The notes under the pieces were generated by a model that saw only the letters and a program-made list of their open reading frames with translations, made no database searches and had not been told where the DNA came from. Shown here one piece after another: positions 26,536-64,000 of a DNA stretch of 64,000 bases. Source of the stretch: Glandiceps talaboti. Taxonomy: Eukaryota; Hemichordata; Enteropneusta; Spengelidae. The stretch is from positions 17,869,694-17,933,693 of the forward strand of contig NC_135552.1 of the NCBI RefSeq assembly GCF_964340395.1, in the 5' to 3' direction. Each line of letters starts with the position of its first letter. Position 1 is the first letter of the stretch. The translations under genes were made by a program, and so were the position numbers.

Positions 26536-27999
26536 GGAAGTAGCTTGTAAAGTCAAAGTTCAAGACTTTGTGCTCTAAATGTCACACCATGAAATCTTTC
26601 AGTCAAGTTGCTTCAGTTTCCTGATGCATGTAATATTACATCAGCAAAGATGTTTATTTCCTCTTTTATATCATACAAATAACAGTTTAAAACACGTCTT
26701 GAAACAATAAATAATTACTTTGAGAAATTTGAAATGGACAAACACAATGAGCAAGTTGCTCGTTACAAATGTAAAACTAAAATAAAGCTGATTAGGTGAT
26801 AATTTTCTGTTGTCTAACCCTTGTATCCTAGGCATGACATAGTTATAACTGCCGTAACTAAATGCAACGGTTTATTATTTTGATTTTTATGCCATTTTAA
26901 TATTCGACAAAATTGTCTTCATTTGGGCCGAGTCTTGCTTTGATTTGCCTATTGTGATATTTATATTATTAAGTAATAAATAGTTGTAAGTTTTCACAAG
27001 TTAGTTGTCAGCTTAACAAAATAATGACAATTAAGGAGACGGCTCCAGTAACTGAAATGGGTGTGCAGCAATGATAAATACGAATCAATTATTAGCAGTA
27101 TTGTAGTATTCGTTTCTTCCCTATAGTTTAGCATATCATAGTCTTTCATGATAGAACGGTGAAAAATGGAAACTCAGCAATTACAGATAATGCACAGAAT
27201 TTTGTTATGTTTTAACAGTGGACATCATAACTATCCAAACGTCGGAAGTTGCTGTTTATTTAGTTGGTGATAGAATAGATAATCAACTAAGGTTGTCCTG
27301 CAACGACTACCGTAGGCATGTACATAAATTTATGGTCATGATTTTAAAACCCGTTCAAAAAAAATACAAAATTGTGTAACGAAATAATGGCTGTCCATAG
27401 CTCAGACTGACATCACTGATTTGTTCAGATGAAAATCTTATACCAGGAAAGATTTGTAACCTAATCATATAAACAAGAGTCTTACCTCATTATCACCCAT
27501 GTATGTGTTGGCTGTCAGCAGTCATATTGTAACACGTACACCCTCCCAAGTTACATACACAAGACTTTTTATATTTTCAGACTGCTAAGAATTCAGATTT
27601 TCACATTTATTTTGTATTAAACAACAACAACTTATACTAAGTGCAAAGTGCTACTAATGCTAGATGTATATAGATAATATGCATTCATACAGCTGTTAAA
27701 ATGTGATGGAACATTTTATTTGGGTTTGACCACACACATACACTTACTTGTTGGTCAGTTTTGGGGTTCGACCACACACATACACAAGTTGGTCAGTTTT
27801 TGTGTTTCCTTGTATAGAATGTAGTCAGCAGTCGCTGTGTCTTCTTTCAGTCATTAAATAATCACATATTTCTTATCACTTGTAACATAATCCAGGCTCA
27901 ATCCGTATTGTTAGTTTTCTGGGGGACAAGCAGCTTGCCTGAAAAATATGGATGGTAGCTTTTTATGATTATTGATTAAAAATATAAAGTTTACAAAAT
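26536..27999. other. intergenic, no gene seen
   Basis: AT-rich DNA without a convincing exon. A short direct duplication lies at 27725-27800 (TTTGACCACACACATACAC...TTGGTCAGTTTT, twice). Confidence 0.5.
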
Positions 28000-28028
28000 A
28001 ATCTTGTGTGTGCATGTATGTGTGTGTA

Positions 28029-28075
<47 letters not shown>

Positions 28076-28154
28076 ATGTATGCATGCATGTGTGTGCATT
28101 TATGTGTGTGCATGTATATATGTATGTATGTATGCATGCATGTATGTTTGTATA

Positions 28155-28190
<36 letters not shown>

Positions 28191-28202
28191 CATGTGTATG
28201 TG
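28000..28202. repeat. (TG)n/(TGTA)n compound microsatellite
   Basis: Alternating purine/pyrimidine tract mixing TGTG, TGTATG and GCATGCATG. It is open in several frames on both strands but is low-complexity, not coding. Confidence 0.95.
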
Positions 28203-29110
28203 AAAATCAGACCTTAAGCAAACTACTATGATACTGTAAGAGGTTTGTCATCGCTACAGTATCTTCATGCCATATAACTTTATAAGAAAATAACCGTAAT
28301 GTCCATCATCACCCAAATTTACCATGCAGCTCCTTATTCTTCAATGATGACAGTCATTCTCTACAAAAGGCCCAATTTACCAATGCATAGCAACATTTCA
28401 ATCACTTGGTACAAAAATGACGTCATAAGTATAAAGTTCTGTGCTTTTGACATCAGATAAGATATGACGTGGCAGTTATTATTCTAAATCCATATACATA
28501 GTATTTCACGTAATTACCCAATGTGTGTACACCTTATCATTCAACTCAAAATCAGACTATTTATGTGTAAAAATTGACCGACAAAAAATATTCTGTACGT
28601 CAGACTCACATTTTACCCTGCATTTGTACTAGTAATTTGTATTTGTCTTCCACATCCACACAACAGAAATTGGGTTGAGATATGTTACATTGTAAAGTTA
28701 GTGGCACTCGTCTGTAAGCATAAACGAAAGATTTGATTTATATGTCATAGATGGCGCAGTACATTGGTTTAACGAAACCAATACTAATCGACTCATCAAC
28801 AAGAGAATAAAATACATTAAAACAAATACACAAAATAAAATGTATATGAAATATTTGTCTCATTTTTCTAAACGAGTTCATACTAAACCGACACAATCCC
28901 CAGTATAATCCTACCTATCCGATAGAGGGCAGTGTTGAACCCTGGCGTTGCACAGCAAGGCGGGAAATTCTCTTGATATCTATGGTGTGACTAGACTTTC
29001 TTCGAAGAAGTGCGAGTTTGAATTTTTAGAGTCGAGTGACTTATAAATTTGGTAAGTTATTACTTTGTGATTGTTTATTACAATAATCGCAGATGTAGAA
29101 CAACGGAGCA
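28203..29110. other. intergenic, no gene seen
   Basis: No exon, RNA gene or repeat array could be supported in this stretch. Confidence 0.4.
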
Positions 29111-29121
29111 TGAGCAATGTG

Positions 29122-29229
29122 TAGCCTAGAATCCAGACGAATGGGGATTTTGCATTTTGTTTTTCCCGGGTACATATGCCATCTGGAAATAACGAATTCA
29201 AAACCCCAATTCGCAAGGATTCTAGGCTA
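29122..29229. mobile_element. 108-bp hAT-like MITE with 8-bp target site duplication
   Basis: Perfect 13-bp terminal inverted repeats, TAGCCTAGAATCC at 29122-29134 and its complement at 29217-29229. The inverted repeat continues imperfectly to ~35 bp. The element is flanked by the direct repeat GCAATGTG (29114-29121 and 29230-29237). An 8-bp duplication is typical of hAT-type transposons. It has no coding capacity and lies upstream of the MYND gene. Confidence 0.85.
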
Positions 29230-29791
29230 GCAATGTGTAGTATAACAGTTAAGATAATGTACATTGCATGTTTTGGAGTGTGAAGTGAGTACATGTACTG
29301 TGTAGACGAAAACGTTCACGGCAAGACGATCCGTACGGTATACGGTATAAACGTACAGTTTCAAACTTCCAGGGAATTGTGGTACATACTAATAAACTTG
29401 GTACGAGTTGGGGGTTCCTAGGCCTCCTTAAAGATAGTTCAATATAAATGTGAATAAAGGAACTTTACTACAAAGTTCGTTCATTTCTTCTGTAATATTG
29501 CAACAACATGGACTAAAATTTTCAATTTTTTATAATGCCGAACTTGGCTTGTTTGTATGGTGTTCAAATGGTACACATATGTATTCACATATGGGAACAT
29601 CCAAACACCCAACATATTTGTCAGTCCAGCGATTTGCATATTTTTGCTTGTTGGCAGTGTTGCCATAGTAATGATTCTAATGAATGTGTTGAATGAATGC
29701 TACTCATGGCCCTAAGTAAGAGTTCGAAAATTGTAAATACAAATGTATGTAAATTTTCATCATTCTGAGCTGGTAACAAATGCTATGCAAC

Positions 29792-29862
29792 TAAGCATTA
29801 CATGAACCCCAATGACTTAGTTTGACTAAGTCATCTGACTAAGTCATCAGGATTCATGTAAG
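29792..29862. repeat. short inverted repeat (hairpin)
   Basis: AGCATTACATGAACCCCAAT followed by GACTTAGT pairs imperfectly with the GACTAAGTCATCAGGATTCATGTAAGTGCT side. The centre repeats GACTAAGTCATC. Non-coding. Confidence 0.6.
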
Positions 29863-30081
29863 TGCTCATAGCTAATAAGGTGACAGTCAGCTCATTAGCT
29901 ATAAAGGGCACTGCAGAACCAGTAATGTAGACACAGTTGTCATGACGTAGAATGACCAGGGTATTTACAATCCAAAATTTTTGTTCCAAAACAATAACTT
30001 GACTAGTGAATGGTATAATATGGTAGTTCATATTCTACTTTGTATTTCACAAAGACAGAACCGGAATACAATATACTAGAG

Positions 30082-31275
30082 ATGGATGCTAATATTGGTG
30101 TGCTTCCAAAGGACAAGTTTGCATTATTGGCCTTAGAAGTCATCCAGGAAAAGCTACAACAAAAGGGTATGGCAGAACAGTACAGAGCCAAGGTGAATGT
30201 GAATACGTTCTTCATAAAGGTTGAACGGAAAGATGGCCAAGGGACAGGCATGGAAATTGGTCTGAAGAATATCTACATTAAAAGTGTTTTACATGAATTA
30301 CCCAAGACAAGATCTGTACACGAAATCAGAGGTCTACTGGAAATTTATTGTTCTAATATGTTGCAGACTATGGACGAGACTTACCATGGCACTGAAAACT
30401 GTAGGTTCAAGAAATTTAGTAACGTTCGCAAATTTCTCCTACCAATTGTGAAGCATGTAGGTTGGGCTTCAGATATGTGGAAACACATTCCAGGCACATT
30501 ATTTTTCAACACCTTCCAACATGTACCTTTTCTTGGATGTGCTATTGCCATTGATCTGCCCCATTCTCGTCAATACATCAATGGAACGATGATTGAAACT
30601 TGGAAGAAAACTAAAGATGAGGTGTTTGAGATAGCCATGAATAATTTGAGATGCAGAGTCGACAGGTGTGGTATGAATAACATCTTTGAATGCAGCCGAA
30701 TAAAGAAGATAGGGGATAAGTCAGTGAGTGATGGTTTCTTTACTGCTAAGGTTGGTGATATCGCTGCATCGTTGATATGTATGCCAGACTTAGTGGCACG
30801 GCTACCAGTTGTAGGCAAACACATAGCAGTGGTCCCTGTGATGGAAGTACTACAAATCACAGGTTCTGAAATGCCTGGTGGTCTCGCAATGTTACGAGAA
30901 ACCATTATGGAGTATAAGAACGTGGCTGGATTATATCTTGTAACATTCCATCCACTCATGTTGGTGAAGAAAGATGGTATCCATCATTGGTTTCCATTCA
31001 TCCCAGATGGTTCCGATATCGAAACAAAACGCATCCAATCAGCTTTCAATGCTGACTGTGATGACATCACTGTAATTAACCGAATGTTCAACCTCCACCT
31101 AAGGTCAATACAGAGAGATCAACTGTGTGAAGCCTGCTTTGTAAACACCTGTCCAGATGGTAGCAAGTTACTCAAGTGTTCCAAGTGTAGACAAGTGCTG
31201 TATTGCTCCAGAGAATGTCAAATCTCTCACTGGTCTCAACACAAAAAAATGTGCTTGAAAACTACATCAAAGTAG
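30082..31275 (+). CDS. MYND zinc-finger protein, uninterrupted frame (~397 aa)
   Basis: The first ATG in good context (GAGATGG) is at 30082. The frame is open a little further upstream (to 30040) but without an ATG, so an upstream exon joined near 30050-30060 cannot be excluded. Residues ~349-391 form a MYND zinc finger: CEAC, then C..C (CSKC), YCSREC, H and final C, spaced C-x2-C...C-x2-C-x4-YC-x3-C...H...C. MYND fingers usually bind proline-rich partner peptides. Residues ~1-340 form a mixed alpha/beta region that I do not recognise. A stretch with LPVVGKHIAVVPV faintly recalls bacterial DUF1444 (UPF0354) proteins, but this is tentative. No SET domain motifs are seen, so it is not a SMYD methyltransferase. 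The lack of introns amid intron-rich neighbours suggests a retrocopy origin or a single large coding exon. Function unknown. Confidence 0.78.
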   Translation: MDANIGVLPKDKFALLALEVIQEKLQQKGMAEQYRAKVNVNTFFIKVERKDGQGTGMEIGLKNIYIKSVLHELPKTRSVHEIRGLLEIYCSNMLQTMDETYHGTENCRFKKFSNVRKFLLPIVKHVGWASDMWKHIPGTLFFNTFQHVPFLGCAIAIDLPHSRQYINGTMIETWKKTKDEVFEIAMNNLRCRVDRCGMNNIFECSRIKKIGDKSVSDGFFTAKVGDIAASLICMPDLVARLPVVGKHIAVVPVMEVLQITGSEMPGGLAMLRETIMEYKNVAGLYLVTFHPLMLVKKDGIHHWFPFIPDGSDIETKRIQSAFNADCDDITVINRMFNLHLRSIQRDQLCEACFVNTCPDGSKLLKCSKCRQVLYCSRECQISHWSQHKKMCLKTTSK

Positions 31276-31558
31276 ATCACTATGAGGGCGTTATCTCAGT
31301 AAAGTAACAAACTCTTAAGTCTATCATATCCATAGACAGACCCCTCCACTGTCTATGGTCTTATCATCATACTAGTATGCTGTAGTGCATTGACTGATTT
31401 CCTATGCTCTCTGTTTGAAACCTATATATTGAAGGGTTCATTAGCATCAAAGCAGTCAACAATGTCCAATCAAATGTGTGCATAATCAAAATCACAATGC
31501 TGCAGGGACACCTAATGTGAGTTTTTATCTTCAACTCCAATTATCAAGTAACAATATA

Positions 31559-31880
31559 TCAAGTTACCATTCACTACACAACCATATAAAAACCAATATG
31601 AAACTGCATGCTCTACTCTTAAGATAGCAAGATTGCAATTTGTTGCCACATTTTGTCTAAATGAAATAAACCATTTACATTGTAAACATACTGCAACTAG
31701 ATGCAGACATACGGGTGCCAATGTTTTGTTCTGACGTCTGCATAGTGGCACTTTTCATTTTAGACAAAATGTTGCAAGAAACTATTCATTAAATGTTGCT
31801 TTCTTAAAGTGTGTCATGTGCAGTTTCTTATTGGTTTCTGTGTGGTTGTATCAAACAGAGCTGGGGAATGGTAACTTGAA
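31559..31880. mobile_element. palindromic MITE-like element
   Basis: Left arm AAGTTACCATTCAC... and right arm ...GAATGGTAACTTGAA are imperfect inverted repeats of ~150 bp each. Paired blocks include AAGATAGCAAGATTGC, TTGCCACATTTTGTCTAAATG and their complements. A related single arm is in p190 at 21026-21200. The element carries an AATAAA (31665-31670) that could serve the MYND mRNA. Confidence 0.7.
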
Positions 31881-32439
31881 ACTGGCTGTACTTGAACTTG
31901 CACCAGCAAATATCTGGTTATATGAACAGATGAATGCAAACGTGATATACCATTTGCTCTGTAACTCGTAAACAAAACAAGTTTGTGAAAAATGACAGAC
32001 ACAAATACTTTTCCTTGTTTTGAAAATTTTATTTGTTCTAAAAATTACTTCACATTTGTAAAAGCACCTGATTTATCAAGTGCAGTTTCAGAGTTATCAT
32101 TTCACCTCTGCATACCAACCCTACCTTATTTGACCCATCAAATACACAAATGGTAAAACATCGGAGAGAATACAGATATGGCAAAGAATGAGTGAACCAA
32201 GTACATCAAGATGACATGACGTAACTTTTATATCATTACATTTTATCTTGCAGTAATACATGAATAATCTGTGTTATACTTTTTATAGCATTAGTCCCTG
32301 ATTTGGTGCACTGTTTTGGTGAACACTTTTGACAATTACACAGAGTGAGCTAGTGTAAAAAAACTCTTGGCTTTGATGAATTAAAAATTGTCTATACTCT
32401 ACTTCAATAGAGTGGACCATTTGTGATCAGTGATACAGG

Positions 32440-32750
32440 CAGGGTTTATGTTAGGGGGTCTGACCCTATGTGATGTGTGCAGGGCTGTAAGAAGTTGGGT
32501 TGGTGTCAGGAGTCAGGAGGTCTGACCCTATGTGATGTGTGGGGGAATGCAAGAGGTCAGGTTTCTAAACCACACAGCTGATAGCATTGCACAAATTTTG
32601 TATCTTACAGACTGGACTATTGTAGCAATACTAATAAAATTTATATCAGGGGGCCTGACCCTATGTGAAGTGTGGGGAACAGCTAGAAATCGGGGATACA
32701 AATCACTTATGTCAGGGGGCCTAACCCTATTTCTAACATCGAGTACAGTT
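32440..32750. repeat. short tandem array (CAGGGGGCCTGACCCTATGTGA)
   Basis: Four or so diverged copies of a block with GTCAGG(G/A)GG(C/T)CTGACCCTATGTGATGTG, spaced ~60-120 bp. The GTCAGGGGGCCTGAC core is itself partly palindromic. Confidence 0.65.
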
Positions 32751-33811
32751 ATGATGTTCCTCACTAGTTTCTTGAACTTTCCTATCTACTGACTGCACTA
32801 TGTCACAAGATATTATTAAAGTCACTTTTGCTCACTGATAACAACATGAAATGTAATCTAAGTATCTACTAACAGAAACTAAAAGATGGTGGTTACTGAG
32901 GGCAAACTATTTAGAGTGATAATGGCTCAAGGTAGTAGTTTCTCATGCAAGCTCAAAGCTGCACTAGCTGCAAATGGAACATGTTTTGAAACGGTTTTGT
33001 TAGATATAATCATAATGAATTACTTGTACCATGAGATAGATGTATTGTATCCCTGTGGGTAAACATATTTGAGTAGCAGTTCACATAGTATTGAACAATA
33101 ATATCCAATCAAATTGATTTTTGGGTCCATACCCAAAATTCAGCACCCAATGAATCACAATTTCAACTTATTACTATACTACTTATAGATAAAACAAACC
33201 TGTAATTGACGCATACAATGTAAAATTATTGGTATTTTAACAAGTTTCAGTGAATATATTGCTGGTTGTGTGATCGAAAAAATATTACCCCATTTACAGC
33301 AAGTGGATCTTTAATCCTACGAGTACTATAGATAAGTATACAAATACCAGCAATCACATAGATATTACTATAGAAATCAAACTATAAAATCTTTATATGA
33401 ATTACATGACTATTTGATGGCAGGACACTGATAAATATATTTTTGGTGGTTATGAATTGGATATAGAATAATTGCTAACATTGTTCACCTGCATGCTGTT
33501 TTATTGCAAATTGTTTACCTGAAGTGCTTGCGATACCTTGTTATCCTGTTATTTAGTAGTTTTTTCATGATTAGTATTGATAAATAAAAGAAATATAGCC
33601 ATCAGTTTTAAGATACACTCTATAGAGTTCTTCAGAAATGTTACTACATTCAACATGAAAAATTCAGAAAGTAAATTTCCCACATCTTGGCCAAAATATC
33701 AATGACCATGGTTTACTATTTGATAATACCCATACCTTTATTTTTTTAAATAAACAAAAAGAAAAGAAAAAATCTATCAAAACTCCAGTTTGACTGCATG
33801 TACTTTTTACC

Positions 33812-33817
33812 TTTATT
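33812..33817 (-). terminator. candidate poly(A) signal for IDH1
   Basis: TTTATT on the + strand is AATAAA on the - strand, about 460 nt past the IDH1 stop codon. This is an uncertain choice among several AT-rich sites. Confidence 0.3.
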
Positions 33818-34274
33818 TAATTAACAAGTACATTTACATACATCAAGATTATGTGCAAATAAATTACACATAAAATGCACTATTTTTCAACCCAAACATA
33901 AGTCCATACATTTCCTACTTATACTTTCCACCTACCACCTCTAGAGGGCAGCATTCATTCACATTTGGGCAGATTATGAAAATAGCAGTACTTCTTTAAT
34001 TGATATTGCATCTATACTCAACCTAAAAAATAAATCAAAATAACCTAAAAAACATATGATAGTACATGGAAGTCTTGGAGCCAAATAAAATTGAAACTAC
34101 CCCTGAATATAAAAAAATACTCATTTACTTTGCTATGAATCACTAATTATAACTAAATCTACAATCGCTATATCATCTTCCTTGTAAGAAAGTCCATTTA
34201 CATATTCACATCAGAGACATTTTGCTACATCAGGTGATTTATGGGTCCATGGTTTGGTTGTTTGCACCAACAGA

Positions 34275-51066
<16,792 letters not shown>

Positions 51067-51237
51067 GTTGATAAGATAATTTAAGTTGGTACACGTTGAT
51101 ATACAGCCGATAGGTGCGTAGGTTATGTATGGGTCTGCGGCGACGTAACGAGTGAACGATTCATTCATTCACAGATGACTAAGGGCGACTGAAATCTCGT
51201 GAGATTCTACGTTGTTTTGCGAGAGCGTGATTGAAAG
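51067..51237. promoter_or_regulatory. bidirectional promoter of IDH1 (-) and CPSF3 (+)
   Basis: Only 171 bp separate the two start codons, which point away from each other. The interval has no TATA box in a usual position. It contains TCTCGTGAGA at 51195-51204 within the near-palindrome AATCTCGTGAGATT. That is one base from TCTCGCGAGA, an element known from many animal TATA-less and bidirectional promoters. CpGs are frequent (GCGGCGACGTAACGAGTGAACG). Transcription starts cannot be placed from sequence alone. Confidence 0.7.
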
Positions 51238-63991
<12,754 letters not shown>

Positions 63992-64000
63992 GTAAGTACC

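Larger units (their letters stand above)
31276..34274. other. intergenic between convergent MYND and IDH1 genes
   Basis: It holds the 3' UTRs of the two convergent genes, a palindromic element (31.56-31.88 kb) and a short tandem array (32.44-32.75 kb). The rest (32.8-34.2 kb) is AT-rich without a supported feature. Confidence 0.5.

Noticed and set aside
27755-27800. Possible tRNA because of a GGGTTCGACC T-arm-like string
   Set aside because: No anticodon arm or acceptor stem can be formed around it, and the string is part of a short direct duplication.
28004-28231. Cys/Val/Met-rich frames in the (TG)n tract
   Set aside because: Low-complexity microsatellite translation.
30040-30081. N-terminal extension of the MYND protein from 30040
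   Set aside because: The codon at 30040 is TTG, not ATG; the first ATG in frame is 30082 and has a good context.

Overview
The window is nuclear DNA from an animal, most likely a marine invertebrate bilaterian. The genes are intron-rich with GT-AG introns, and their proteins match vertebrate ones closely. The background is AT-rich and unusually full of local tandem repeats, microsatellites and small palindromic (MITE-like) elements. A hemichordate or cephalochordate would fit, but the sequence alone does not settle the taxon.

There are four protein-coding genes. (1) 570-22327, + strand: the 3' two-thirds of a p190 RhoGAP gene (ARHGAP35/ARHGAP5 type). I resolved 18 exons: the end of a pseudoGTPase domain, a long Tyr/Pro-rich linker with repeated YES[VI]-type motifs, a basic coiled segment, and a complete C-terminal RhoGAP domain. 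The 5' part lies outside the window. (2) 30082-31275, + strand: an uninterrupted reading frame for a ~397-residue protein with a C-terminal MYND zinc finger and an N-terminal domain I do not recognise. (3) 34275-51066, - strand: a complete 11-exon NADP-dependent isocitrate dehydrogenase gene (IDH1 type, 411 residues) ending in the peroxisomal tripeptide SKL. (4) 51238-63991, + strand: CPSF3 (CPSF73), the endonuclease of pre-mRNA 3'-end processing. I resolved 15 exons; only the last few dozen codons are missing. IDH1 and CPSF3 are head to head, with 171 bp between start codons, so they probably share a bidirectional promoter.

Layout: 1-569 unexplained; 570-22.3 kb p190; 22.3-30.1 kb intergenic with several repeat arrays; 30.1-31.3 kb MYND gene; 31.3-34.3 kb intergenic; 34.3-51.1 kb IDH1; 51.1-51.2 kb promoter; 51.2 kb to the end CPSF3.

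The most unusual signal is a recurring pattern in three genes. The edge of an exon, with its splice site, has been copied into the adjacent intron. It is seen at p190 exon 11, IDH1 exons 3, 6, 8 and 9, and CPSF3 exons 5 and 15. At IDH1 exon 9 there is a run of about ten decoy 5' splice sites. A second notable feature is a ~1.06 kb element in two nearly identical inverted copies, one in IDH1 and one in CPSF3, which flank the shared promoter. Other dispersed elements include a 108-bp hAT-like MITE with an 8-bp target duplication, TTAA-flanked palindromes, and two further families with copies in different genes or intergenic DNA.
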